A DNA stretch of 64,000 nt from Halosimplex salinum (GCF_003730195.1 NZ_QWGG01000001.1:496001-560000), one strand, 5' to 3'. Shown: positions 25,352 through 36,310, counted from the first letter of the stretch. The notes: generated by a model from the letters alone, not told the origin. Made by a program: numbers and translations.

Positions 25352-25768
25352 ATGGACAGCGGCGGCAGCAGCGACATGACGCTCGCGTTCGACCTCGACG
25401 CGCTGAAGGAACTGGCCTACCCGGACCGGGTCTTCCAGGACGCGCGTCAGTGGAGCGAGTACGTCGGCGTCGTCTCCGAACAGCCGACGTACGTCGTGAC
25501 GAACTTCACGCGCAAACACCGGGTCCGCCAGGACTTCTTCTCCGGGCCGCGCTCGCGCGCGGAGAGCCTCGAGAACGTCCAGCGACAGTTCGGCACCGAG
25601 CGGCACGTCTTCGTCGGAACCGACGACGAGGACGCCGAACTGGCCGAGGAGGTCGGCTGGGAGTTCCTCGACGTCGGCGACGCGGCGGAGGCGGCCGACT
25701 GGGAACTGGGCGAACCGGAGACGCCCGCGGAGACGGCTGGCGACGACGAGCGCGACGACTGGCCCTGA
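25352..25768 (+). CDS. small haloarchaeal conserved protein (DUF7124-like)
   Basis: This protein of 138 residues (130 if ATG 25376 is used, where MTLAFDLDALKEL starts) has an alpha/beta N-terminal half with YVGVVSEQPTYVVTNFTRKH and an acidic Ala/Glu/Thr tail. The family, recalled as DUF7124, is confined to haloarchaea, and its function is unknown. No cysteine, membrane segment or signal is seen. The start at 25352 gives a Gly/Ser-rich head that may be non-native. Confidence 0.7.
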   Translation: MDSGGSSDMTLAFDLDALKELAYPDRVFQDARQWSEYVGVVSEQPTYVVTNFTRKHRVRQDFFSGPRSRAESLENVQRQFGTERHVFVGTDDEDAELAEEVGWEFLDVGDAAEAADWELGEPETPAETAGDDERDDWP

Positions 25769-25835
25769 TTCTCGGACGCGTGGTTCCTCGCGAGGTATCG
25801 CGGCGTTTAAACGGCCCAGGCCGGTATATCCGGTA

Positions 25836-26369
25836 ATGGCAGAGCCGCGCGTCCCCGGAAGCGAGGGGGCAGACATCGAGTTGCCCTGCGGGGAGACCGT
25901 CGCCGTCCACGACCTCGACATGGGCCTGCGGGAGTACGACTGCTCGTGCGGCGACGCGCACGCGGTCGTGATGGACGTCCACCCGCTGGGTCGGTTCGTC
26001 CCCGAGTTCCTCGGCGACGTGCTCAGGGAGACCATCGAGACGGCCGACGAGTTCCCGGAGTTCACGACGGCCCACGTCATGGGCATCGTCATGGAGGAGT
26101 TCCCCGAGGCGGTCGTCAGCGAGGACCTCTCCGAGGAGGGGAGCGTCGGCTACTCAATGCTCTGGCTGGCCGACTTCGACGCGCGTCGCCTCCACGAGGT
26201 CGTGGTCGAACTGCTGGTCGAACTGATGGACCACGCCGTGAGTCACGCCGACGACGACGAGGCCACCGACCAGTTCGAGCAGTGGCTCCACGAGTTCGAC
26301 GTGGCCGCGTTCGTCGAGCAGTACCGCGAGGAACGCGAGTTCGAGACCGAACACGACTCCGCCGTCTAA
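25836..26369 (+). CDS. DUF5815 family protein
   Basis: This 177-residue acidic protein has the short motif EYDCSCGDAHAVVMDVHP, with two closely spaced Cys and a His that could bind metal, followed by helices. It fits the haloarchaeal family recalled as DUF5815. Another Cys is at residue 27 (LPCGE), so a three- or four-ligand metal site is possible but unproven. TATA-like GCGTTTAAACGG lies about 30 bases before the ATG, giving a likely leaderless transcript. Confidence 0.75.
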   Translation: MAEPRVPGSEGADIELPCGETVAVHDLDMGLREYDCSCGDAHAVVMDVHPLGRFVPEFLGDVLRETIETADEFPEFTTAHVMGIVMEEFPEAVVSEDLSEEGSVGYSMLWLADFDARRLHEVVVELLVELMDHAVSHADDDEATDQFEQWLHEFDVAAFVEQYREEREFETEHDSAV

Positions 26370-26538
26370 CCCTCCCCGGTCGCGGCCGTCGCCGGTCCCC
26401 CGACCGCCTGCGGACGCGGGCCCGTTTGTATGACAGACGCTGACGGACGACCGCGGCGTCGTCTTGCGGTTTGCGGAGATCGGCCGTCTGACGGCTGTCT
26501 GACGGCGTTTAATGGTCGATGGGGGTGTAGCTTCGGAC

Positions 26539-26769
26539 ATGCGCGTACGGCAGCGCGAGTTCGACCGGATCCGCTCCGTGCTCGAAGAGGCCGAGGCAGA
26601 GGGGCCGCTGACGGCCCGGGAGATCCTCGACCTCCTCGAGGAACACGGGGAGGAGTTCGACAGCGCTCACCGCGTCGCGACGGTCCTCGGTCGCCACGCC
26701 CAGTCCGGCGACGTCGAAGTCATCCGCGACCAACCGTACCGATACGAGTTCAGCGAGCGGAGCAACTGA
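26539..26769 (+). CDS. small winged-helix-like protein
   Basis: This 76-residue protein reads as a single helix-turn-helix unit: PLTAREILDLLEEHGEEF (helices), then SAHRVATVLGRHAQSGDVEV with a strand and recognition helix, and IRDQPYRYEF as a wing. Such size suits a DNA-binding regulator or a domain partner. The ATG at 26539 is preferred over an in-frame GTG-like start at 26512 because GCGTTTAATGG lies about 30 bases before it. It is followed by a 263-base gap before carB. Family assignment is not made. Confidence 0.7.
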   Translation: MRVRQREFDRIRSVLEEAEAEGPLTAREILDLLEEHGEEFDSAHRVATVLGRHAQSGDVEVIRDQPYRYEFSERSN

Positions 26770-26952
26770 GGCCGATCCGTCTGTGGAGGAGGTACTGCTA
26801 CCGCGAGCCGCCGCCATATCGTGGTGCATATATGCCTCGTCGTACTCTCTCCGATAGACGTCCCTCCCCGCTCTGAACCGACCGGACTTCGTGGATTTTC
26901 CGCTCTCACAGTCGACGGCCGCCAGACGGCCGGGCGGCGGGCCGACGGGAGA
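26770..26952. other. gap upstream of carB with a TATA-like palindrome
   Basis: No gene is supported. GCATATATGC at 26826-26835 is a perfect palindrome with a strong TATA look, but no start codon lies about 28 bases to either side in a credible frame. It may drive a long carB leader or a non-coding RNA. Confidence 0.4.
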
Positions 26953-26991
26953 GAATACGATATTCGAAACTGCCTTTCGATATCCGTATTC
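26953..26991. promoter_or_regulatory. inverted repeat upstream of the carB TATA box, Lrp-like sites
   Basis: GAATACGATATTCGAAA and TTTCGATATCCGTATTC form an imperfect inverted repeat around a five-base spacer CTGCC. Each arm (ATACGATATTCGAAA; ATACGGATATCGAAA when read in reverse) resembles the palindrome between carA and lrp, TTACGAATTTCGTAA, mainly in the ACGA and TTCG blocks. The repeat ends ten bases before the TATA-like TTTATTA at 27002-27008, whose start of transcription would fall at the carB ATG. A regulator bound here would touch the basal promoter. Confidence 0.55.
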
Positions 26992-27032
26992 TATCGCCGG
27001 GTTTATTACGACGAGCGAACTCTGCCCGAGTA

Positions 27033-30323
<3,291 letters not shown>

Positions 30324-30401
30324 GCGGCGACCACACGATCGAGTTCGGCCGATTTTCGAGCCGGGCGTGGCCGCTTTCCGTCCGAGTCACCAACGGATAG
30401 T

Positions 30402-30548
30402 ATGGCCTATCGAACGACGCTCGGCTGGTCGCTCGTCTCGTCCGGTATCGTCACGCTCGTGCTGACCGTGCTCCCCGGTGACTCGGTCTGGTGGGGCCTC
30501 CTGTTGCTGTCGCTCGGCGTTCTCACCCTGTTGTATCGGCAGTTCTGA
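30402..30548 (+). CDS. 48-residue two-helix membrane protein
   Basis: This short ORF starts MAYRTTLGWSLVSSG and has two hydrophobic segments split by LPGDSVWWG: ending LLLLSLGVLTLLYRQF. It is too short for most gene callers but has the composition of a real membrane hairpin. It follows carB by 78 bases with a G-rich gap and ends 37 bases before the converging SMR gene. No homologue is known to me. Translation is plausible but not proved. Confidence 0.5.
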   Translation: MAYRTTLGWSLVSSGIVTLVLTVLPGDSVWWGLLLLSLGVLTLLYRQF

Positions 30549-30585
30549 GCGGCGCGGTCGGTCGACCGTCCGGTCGCTCGGCCAG

Positions 30586-30909
30586 TCAGTGGCCGCCGCC
30601 GGTGACGTTGAGGCCGACGATGCCGACGACGACGAGGCCGAGGAACGCGATGCGGAGTGGGTCGGCGGACTCGTCGAAGAGGACGATGCCGAGCGCGGCG
30701 GTGCCGACCGCGCCGATGCCGGTCCAGACGGCGTAGGCGGTGCCGACCGGGAGCGTCTCGATGGCCTTCGCGAGGAGGACCATACTGATCACGAGTGCGA
30801 CCGCGGTCGCGGCGGTCGGGACCGGGCGCGTGAGTCCCTCGGAGTACTCCAGGCCGATCGCCCACGCGATCTCGAAGAGTCCAGCCACGCCGAGCAGGTA
30901 CCAGGACAT
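30586..30909 (-). CDS. gdx: SMR family exporter of the Gdx (guanidinium) type
   Basis: This 107-residue protein with four membrane helices has the conserved Glu13 in GLFEIAWAIGLEYSEGL and the LPVGTAYAVWTGIGAVGTA segment, which is closer to E. coli Gdx/SugE than to EmrE. Gdx exports guanidinium in exchange for protons as a dual-topology dimer. The pattern argues for the guanidinium branch rather than a broad multidrug pump; transport was not tested. No guanidine riboswitch motif was recognised upstream. Promoter sequence lies in the 132-base gap shared with the divergent CBS gene. Confidence 0.85.
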   Translation of the reverse strand: MSWYLLGVAGLFEIAWAIGLEYSEGLTRPVPTAATAVALVISMVLLAKAIETLPVGTAYAVWTGIGAVGTAALGIVLFDESADPLRIAFLGLVVVGIVGLNVTGGGH

Positions 30910-31041
30910 GTCCACTGGGTACCGTCGGTCCGGGCCTGTGCCTTCCGATCCGACGACCAGATCGCGTCCGACGGCGGTCGACCGCCCTGCAGTCGGGGGA
31001 AAATCGTCGGTATTTATACTCTGGGTATGTGATGAACTGGT

Positions 31042-31446
31042 ATGGAAGACATCTTCGTCGCCCGACTGATGACGTCGGGTGTGCAGTCGGTGGGGCCGGA
31101 CACGCTCGTCGAAGACGCCGCCGAACTGATGCGGTCCCACGGGATCGGGTCGCTCGTAGTCACCGACGACGACAACCGGCTGGTCGGCATCCTCACGACG
31201 ACGGACTTCGTCGACATCGTCGCCAAGAGCAAGCCGAAAGCGGACACGACCGTCGAGCGGTACATGACGACGGACGTCGTGACGACGACGGCCCAGGCGT
31301 CGATCGTCGAGGTCGCCGACACGATGATGGAACACGGGTTCCACCACGTCCCCGTCGTCGACGACGAGGAGGGCGTCATCGGCATGATATCGACGACGGA
31401 CCTCGCGTCGTACATCTCGACCGCGGAAGCGCCGTCGCCCGCCTGA
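31042..31446 (+). CDS. tandem CBS-domain protein
   Basis: This 134-residue protein is a Bateman pair: CBS1 has IFVARLMTSGVQSVGPDTLVEDA in pieces (LMTSGVQSVGPDTLVEDA) and CBS2 begins VERYMTTDVVTTTAQASIVEVA with VPVVDDEEGVIGMISTTDL. Such free-standing pairs bind adenosine nucleotides and regulate partners. No linked enzyme or channel domain is present. TATTTATACTC about 28 bases before the ATG is one of the strongest TATA boxes in the window. It is followed 130 bases later by a PAS histidine kinase, probably a separate transcript. Confidence 0.9.
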   Translation: MEDIFVARLMTSGVQSVGPDTLVEDAAELMRSHGIGSLVVTDDDNRLVGILTTTDFVDIVAKSKPKADTTVERYMTTDVVTTTAQASIVEVADTMMEHGFHHVPVVDDEEGVIGMISTTDLASYISTAEAPSPA

Positions 31447-31575
31447 CGGCCCCATCAGCCGCGGTTCGACGCTGCTGTCGCCGACCGAGAGCGGCGCCCG
31501 GCCGCTGGGAACGCGGTCCGTCCGGGAGCCGGGCCTCCCGCCATCCTTTTACAGACACGCGACATATTGGGGGGA

Positions 31576-32967
31576 ATGCTCGACGCAGACGCGCTCGGTG
31601 TCCTCGTGGACCACTCGCAGGACAAGATCGCGCTGCTCGACGACGAGGGGACGTTCACCTACGTCAACGCGGCGGTGGAACGGATCCTCGGCCACGACCC
31701 CGCGGATCTGGTCGGCCGAAACGCGCTCGCGTTCATCCACCCGGACGACCAGCCGCCGGTTCGAGCCGTGTTCGCGGAGACGATAGAGAGCGAGACGTTC
31801 ACGGAGACGACGACGGAGTACCGGTTTCGGGCGGCCGACGGACAGTGGGTGTGGATAGAGAGCCGGATGTCGAACCTGACCGATTCGGAACTCGACGGGT
31901 ACGTCGTGAGTTCACGCGACGTGTCCGACCGGATGGCGGCCGAGCGCGAACGCGAAGCGACGGCGATGCGCCTGGAGGAGCTCGCCGCGAACTCCGGGGA
32001 CGTCCTCTGGATGTTCACCGGGGACTGGAGCGAACTCCTGTTCGTCAACCCGGCCTACGAGGACGTGTACGGGATGCCGGTGGCCGAACTGGAACGCGAC
32101 CCGAGCAAGTTTCTGGAGACGATCCATCCCGACGACGTGGCGGCGGTCGAGGAGGCCAAGGCGGCGCTCACGAGCGGGAACCCGGTCGACATCGAGTACC
32201 GCGTCAATCCCGAACGGGACTACGACGTGTGGGTCTGGGTGCGGGGACAGCCGATCCGGGAAGACGGCGACGTCGTCCGGATCGCGGGGTTCACCCGGGA
32301 CGTGACGGAGCGCCACCGCCGCGAGCGACAGCTGTACGTGATGGACAACCTGCTCCGGCACAACCTCAGAAACGACATGAACGTGATCCTCGGCGCCGCG
32401 GAGTTCATCGAGGACCAAGCGCCGGAGCTCTCTGAGAAGACGGCCGTGATCCGCCGGACCGGGGACGACCTCCTCGCGACCGCCGAGAAGGAACGAGACA
32501 TCATCGACTTCCTCGTCGGTGACCCGCAGCCGTCCCGGATCGACCTGGTCGACGCGGTAGACCGGGCCGTCGAGACGGTCCGGGAGCAGTCCCCGGCAGC
32601 GACGGTCGAGTGTTCGCTCCCGGAATGCGCGCCCGTCTACGCGCTCGAGAAACTCGGTATCGCGGTGATCGAACTCGTCGAGAACGCGATCCGGCACAGC
32701 GAGACGGAGCGTCCGACCGTGACGGTCGCGATTCGGACGACCGACGTCCGCACCGAACTGACCGTCGCGGACGACTGTCCGCCACTCCCGACCAACGAGT
32801 CGGACGTGCTGACGGGCGAGCACGAGATGAACGACGTGTACCACAGCACGGGGCTCGGCCTCTGGCTCGTCTACTGGTGCGTGCAGCTGTCGAACAGTAC
32901 CATCGACGTGGAGCGGACGGAGTCGGGCAACCGCGTCCGGATCGAGCTTCCGACGGCGACCGAGTGA
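31576..32967 (+). CDS. PAS-domain sensor histidine kinase (cytosolic)
   Basis: This 463-residue protein has two PAS/PAC modules (about 5-125 and 130-255) and a haloarchaeal-type kinase core: the H box LLRHNLRNDMNVILG with the phosphoacceptor His, then an N box ELVENAIRHSE and a G box STGLGLWLVYW. There is no membrane segment, so it senses a soluble or redox signal. The ATG at 31576 (not TTG 31567) has CCTTTTACAG about 28 bases upstream. No response regulator is adjacent, typical for orphan haloarchaeal kinases. Confidence 0.9.
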   Translation: MLDADALGVLVDHSQDKIALLDDEGTFTYVNAAVERILGHDPADLVGRNALAFIHPDDQPPVRAVFAETIESETFTETTTEYRFRAADGQWVWIESRMSNLTDSELDGYVVSSRDVSDRMAAEREREATAMRLEELAANSGDVLWMFTGDWSELLFVNPAYEDVYGMPVAELERDPSKFLETIHPDDVAAVEEAKAALTSGNPVDIEYRVNPERDYDVWVWVRGQPIREDGDVVRIAGFTRDVTERHRRERQLYVMDNLLRHNLRNDMNVILGAAEFIEDQAPELSEKTAVIRRTGDDLLATAEKERDIIDFLVGDPQPSRIDLVDAVDRAVETVREQSPAATVECSLPECAPVYALEKLGIAVIELVENAIRHSETERPTVTVAIRTTDVRTELTVADDCPPLPTNESDVLTGEHEMNDVYHSTGLGLWLVYWCVQLSNSTIDVERTESGNRVRIELPTATE

Positions 32968-33006
32968 CGGTTCACGGCGACCACCTGACGGTTCACGGCG
33001 ACCACC
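32965..33006. repeat. direct repeat, 2 x 21 bases, over a stop codon
   Basis: TGACGGTTCACGGCGACCAC occurs at 32965 and 32986 (21-base period, last base C). The first copy starts with the TGA stop of the histidine kinase gene. The repeat may be slippage or a short duplication. Confidence 0.85.
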
Positions 33007-33048
33007 CGACCGGTCAATCTATTTCCCCGCGCCGGTCGAAGGACCGGT

Positions 33049-33213
33049 ATGGTTCTCCCGAACTTCCCCCAGTTCTGGAACGAGATCGAACCGGGTCTCC
33101 TGATACTGGTCGGCTTCGTGATGCTCGTCGTCCCCGAACCCGCGACGTCCGTGCTCGGTGCTGGAATCATGCTATTCGGCGCGGCGTGGTTGTTCTACGA
33201 GTGGGGCCGGTAG
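33049..33213 (+). CDS. 54-residue small membrane protein
   Basis: This short gene starts MVLPNFPQFWNEIEPG and holds two hydrophobic stretches: LLILVGFVMLVVP and VLGAGIMLFGAAWLFYEWG. TATA-like AATCTATTTCC lies about 28 bases before the ATG, so a leaderless transcript is likely. A family of such haloarchaeal two-helix proteins is familiar to me, without known function. It sits between the kinase and the MFS gene. Confidence 0.6.
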   Translation: MVLPNFPQFWNEIEPGLLILVGFVMLVVPEPATSVLGAGIMLFGAAWLFYEWGR

Positions 33214-33306
33214 CCGTCTCTGGGCGGGACGGTTCCCTGCCGTCCGAAGGGAACCGCTCGTGTCCGACACCAACTGCCCGACCGGCCGGGAGAGATAGAT
33301 TCGGGT

Positions 33307-34581
33307 ATGGAAATGCTCATAGACTCGGAAGCGGTCGTCCCGAACGTGAGAACTCGGCTCCGTGAGACGAAAGACGAGGGTCGACTCGTTCTCGGAGCGG
33401 TCATCGTCAGTACGTTTTTCATCGGCTTCGGCGGCGGCGTGATATTCCCCATCTTGCCGAATCTCGGTGCCGTTCTCGGGATCTCCCCGTTTCTCGTCGG
33501 CCTCATCCTGAGCGCGAACCGGTTTTCGCGGTTGTTCGCGAACGCGCCGGCCGGGAGCCTCGTGGACCGGTTCGGGACGAGAAAACCGTTCGTCGTCGGG
33601 ATGTTCGTTCAGGGGATCTCCACGTCGGGCTACGTTATCGCCATGATCGCACCGCTTCCCGAAGCGTGGTTCATGGTTGCGCGCCTCCTCTGGGGCGTCG
33701 GGAGCGCGCTCGTCTTCGCGACTGCGTACACGATCGCCGACGATATCAGCGACGGCGGATCGCGGGGATCGAACATGGGGCTCATCAGGGGCGGTGTTCT
33801 CTTCGGGTTCCCGGCGGGAGTGGTCCTCGGTGGGCTCGTCAGCGAACTCTCCGGTAACGTGGTCGCGTTCACCGTCGCCACTGGCTTCGCGTTCTTTGCC
33901 AGTGTCGTCGCGTACCTGACGGTGCCCGAGACACACGTGGAAGGAGGGACAAATCAGTCGGTCAAACCGTGGGACGTCAACACGAGCCTCCCCGCGGTGA
34001 CGGTTGGCCTGGTGAACTTCGCCGTGTTGTTCGTCTACATCGGGGCGCTGTTCGCGACGCTGGTCCTGTTTCTCGACCAGAACCAGCTCAGCGCCTTCGG
34101 TTTCGACGCCCAGGGCTCTTCGGGCCTGTTCATGGGCCTCACCGTCGTGGCCGCGGGGCTGTCGATGTACGTCGGTGGGTACGTCAGCGATCGGAACCAG
34201 TCGCGAGTCCCGGTTTTGCTCGTGTTTCTGTGTGTCACGTCGGTGGGGTTCGTGCTGCTCGCGCTCGCGGATTCGGTACCGACGCTGGCGATCGCCTGCC
34301 TGTGTATCGGACTCGGACAGGGCGGAACCAGCGGGCCACTGATGGCGCTGTTAGGTGACCTCGTCGCCGACGGCGAGATGGGCCGTGCCGTGGGGACGAA
34401 CAACGTGTTCGGGGATATCGGCGGCGGGTTCGGCCCCATTGTCACGCTCCCGGTCGTCGATATCGTCGGCTTCTGGCCCGTCTATCTTTGCTGTGCGGCC
34501 ATGCCGCTCGTCGCGGCCTCGATCCTCCTGGGCGGTGTCCGACGCGAAACCGGGAACTTCCTCCCGAGCGTCGGGTCCTGA
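33307..34581 (+). CDS. MFS transporter
   Basis: This 424-residue protein has 12 hydrophobic segments and the MFS loop motif after helix two, in AGSLVDRFGTRKPFVVG (G-x-x-x-D-R-x-G-x-R). It is probably a drug or metabolite exporter (DHA1-like layout); substrate unknown. Codon use is a little less GC-rich than its neighbours, which is a weak sign of acquisition. I see no strong TATA box at the expected position, so it may belong to a longer transcript starting at the small membrane gene. It converges with carA. Confidence 0.9.
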   Translation: MEMLIDSEAVVPNVRTRLRETKDEGRLVLGAVIVSTFFIGFGGGVIFPILPNLGAVLGISPFLVGLILSANRFSRLFANAPAGSLVDRFGTRKPFVVGMFVQGISTSGYVIAMIAPLPEAWFMVARLLWGVGSALVFATAYTIADDISDGGSRGSNMGLIRGGVLFGFPAGVVLGGLVSELSGNVVAFTVATGFAFFASVVAYLTVPETHVEGGTNQSVKPWDVNTSLPAVTVGLVNFAVLFVYIGALFATLVLFLDQNQLSAFGFDAQGSSGLFMGLTVVAAGLSMYVGGYVSDRNQSRVPVLLVFLCVTSVGFVLLALADSVPTLAIACLCIGLGQGGTSGPLMALLGDLVADGEMGRAVGTNNVFGDIGGGFGPIVTLPVVDIVGFWPVYLCCAAMPLVAASILLGGVRRETGNFLPSVGS

Positions 34582-34665
34582 ACTGGCCGTCTGCTGGCGC
34601 CTCGATCGTGATTTCTGGAGACGAGACTCGCGGTCGCGTCGCCGGGAGAAGAGAGAACGCGCTCG

Positions 34666-35736
34666 TCAGTTCGTCGGCGTCGCGACGGTGTCGTCCTCGG
34701 CGAGGGCGAGCACGTCGTCGAAGAACCCCTTCGAGTCGTTGGGGCCGGGGTTGGCCTCGGGGTGGTACTGGCGCGTGATGATGCCCAGGTCGTCGTTCTC
34801 CAGGCCTTCGGGCGTGTCGTCGTTGACGTTGATCTGCGTGACTTCGAGGTTGTCGCCGGGGTCGGCGACCGTGTAGCCGTGGTTCTGGGTCGTCATGACG
34901 ACGCGGTCGGTCCGCAGGTCGCGCACGGGCTGGTTGACGCCGCGGTGACCGAACTCCATCTTCTCGGTCTCGCCGCCCAGCGCGTTGGCGACGACCTGCT
35001 GACCGAGACAGATGCCCGCGATGGGTTTCTCGCCGACGTAGCTGTCGACGAGTTCGTTGGCCTCCTCGAAGTTCTCCGGGTCGCCCGGGCCGTTCGAGAT
35101 GAACAGCACGTCGGGGTCGAGTTCGGCGATCTCGTCCTCGGTCGTGTCGTGGGGGACGAGGTGGACCGTCGCGTCGCGCTCGACGAGCGAGGAGACGATC
35201 GAGCCCTTCGCGCCGCAGTCGACGAGCGCCACGTCGGGGCCGTCTCCGTCCTCGTTGTAGACGACGGTCTCGGGCGTCGTGACCTGGTCGCCGATGTCGA
35301 CGTGGTCGCTCATGTGCTTGCACTCGGCGAGTTCGTCGAGCGCGTCCTGCTCGGTCACGTCCTCGCCCGCGGCGATGCCGCACTTCATCGCGCCGGAGTC
35401 GCGGATCTCCGTGACGATGTCCCGGGTGTCCAGCTTGTCGACGGCCGGGACGCCCTCCTCCTGGAGCCACTCGGCCACGTCCTCGGTGAGGTCGCGCGCG
35501 ACGACGCCGCGCGGATGCACGCGGTCGGACTCGAAGCGCTCCTCTCGGACGCCGTAGTTGCCGATCAGCGGGTACGAGAAGGTGAGTATCTGCTCCTCGT
35601 AGGACGGGTCAGTGAGGCTCTCCTCGTATCCCGTGTACGCTGTCGTGAAAACCAGTTCACCGCGTGTCGTGCCTGGCGAGCGAGCACGCGCCTCGACGAC
35701 GCGTCCGCCTTCCAGTGCCACGTAGGCGTCCGTCAT
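34666..35736 (-). CDS. carA: carbamoyl-phosphate synthase small subunit (glutaminase)
   Basis: This 356-residue protein has the CarA N-terminal domain and a class I glutamine amidotransferase: catalytic Cys243 in IAGICLGQQV, and His325 and Glu327 in RQYHPEANPG. It frees ammonia from glutamine and passes it to CarB. The ATG at 35736 has a TATA-like GCTTATCACC about 28 bases upstream. The palindrome at 35786-35804 lies 50-68 bases before the start, just above this promoter. It is divergent from an Lrp-type regulator. Confidence 0.96.
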   Translation of the reverse strand: MTDAYVALEGGRVVEARARSPGTTRGELVFTTAYTGYEESLTDPSYEEQILTFSYPLIGNYGVREERFESDRVHPRGVVARDLTEDVAEWLQEEGVPAVDKLDTRDIVTEIRDSGAMKCGIAAGEDVTEQDALDELAECKHMSDHVDIGDQVTTPETVVYNEDGDGPDVALVDCGAKGSIVSSLVERDATVHLVPHDTTEDEIAELDPDVLFISNGPGDPENFEEANELVDSYVGEKPIAGICLGQQVVANALGGETEKMEFGHRGVNQPVRDLRTDRVVMTTQNHGYTVADPGDNLEVTQINVNDDTPEGLENDDLGIITRQYHPEANPGPNDSKGFFDDVLALAEDDTVATPTN

Positions 35737-35785
35737 TACGAGATGCGTATACCATCCCCGGTGATAAGCCTTGCTTTCGAAGCCA

Positions 35786-35804
35786 CGTTACGAATTTCGT
35801 AACG
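35786..35804. promoter_or_regulatory. perfect palindrome between carA and lrp, likely operator
   Basis: CGTTACGAATTTCGTAACG is a perfect 9-1-9 inverted repeat in the 103-base divergent region. Its AATTTC core is also the best TATA-like sequence for lrp, so binding there would block lrp (autoregulation) and could alter carA, whose promoter is about 20 bases to the left. Lrp/AsnC proteins commonly bind such AT-centred palindromes of 13-19 bases. Direct proof of binding is absent. Confidence 0.7.
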
Positions 35805-35839
35805 GTCAAGTGGGCGCCCGGCGAACGGACGTGTATTCG

Positions 35840-36253
35840 ATGGACGAGCTCGACCGTGAGATCCTGAACATCCTCCGCAGGGACGCGCGGACGCCGTACA
35901 CGGAGATCGCAGACAGCGTCGGGACCTCCGAGGGGACCGTCCGTAACCGCGTCGAGTCGCTCGTCGACGAAGGCGTCATCGAGCGCTTTACCGTGGCGAC
36001 GCGGACGGGGAACGTCAAAGCGATGATCGAGGTCGGCGTCGACGTGAGCGTCGACACCCACGACATCAGCGACCGGGTCGCCGACTGGCCCGAGGTCGAC
36101 TTCGCCTGGCAGGTCTCCGGCGAGGAGGACATCGTCTTCGTCGTCGACGCGCAGGACACCGAGCGCGTCAACGAGATCATCACCCAGACGCGAGAGCTGG
36201 AGGAAGTCGTGAGTACGAAGACGAGGTTGATTCTGGACGAACGAGTTGGATAA
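35840..36253 (+). CDS. Lrp/AsnC family transcriptional regulator
   Basis: This 137-residue protein has the N-terminal helix-turn-helix (MDELDREILNILRRDARTPY, IADSVGTSEGTVRNRV) and a C-terminal RAM-like ligand domain (VDVSVDTHDISDRV, FVVDAQDTERVNEII). Such octameric regulators sense amino acids. Its position beside carA and the palindrome suggests control of carbamoyl-phosphate synthesis, perhaps with glutamine or arginine as signal; this is inference. The ATG at 35840 is preferred over an upstream start at 35771 that would run through the palindrome. The final ten codons use an AT-richer codon set than the rest and are repeated just downstream. Confidence 0.92.
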   Translation: MDELDREILNILRRDARTPYTEIADSVGTSEGTVRNRVESLVDEGVIERFTVATRTGNVKAMIEVGVDVSVDTHDISDRVADWPEVDFAWQVSGEEDIVFVVDAQDTERVNEIITQTRELEEVVSTKTRLILDERVG

Positions 36254-36275
36254 CGAGTTCATTCCAGAATCAACC
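36225..36275. other. inverted repeat straddling the lrp stop codon
   Basis: GGTTGATTCTGGA (36225-36237) and TCCAGAATCAACC (36263-36275) are perfect 13-base inverted copies around a 25-base loop that includes the TAA. The RNA could fold as a 3'-end hairpin. It may be a by-product of the local duplication. Confidence 0.65.
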
Positions 36276-36280
36276 GAGTG

Positions 36281-36310
36281 AGGCTAATCCTCGACGAACG
36301 CGTCGGGTGA
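36281..36310 (+). pseudogene. remnant of a second Lrp gene 3' end
   Basis: This in-frame stretch encodes RLILDERVG followed by TGA, exactly the last nine residues of the Lrp protein that ends at 36253, 57 bases earlier. Seven of the ten codons, counting the stop, differ from the first copy, and every difference is silent. This means the two copies diverged as coding sequence before they came together. Recombination between two lrp genes, leaving the old 3' end behind, explains it best. Confidence 0.6.

Noticed and set aside
33307-34581. Mobile or acquired island at the MFS gene
   Set aside because: Codon use is only slightly less GC-rich, and no integrase, transposase or flanking repeat is visible.
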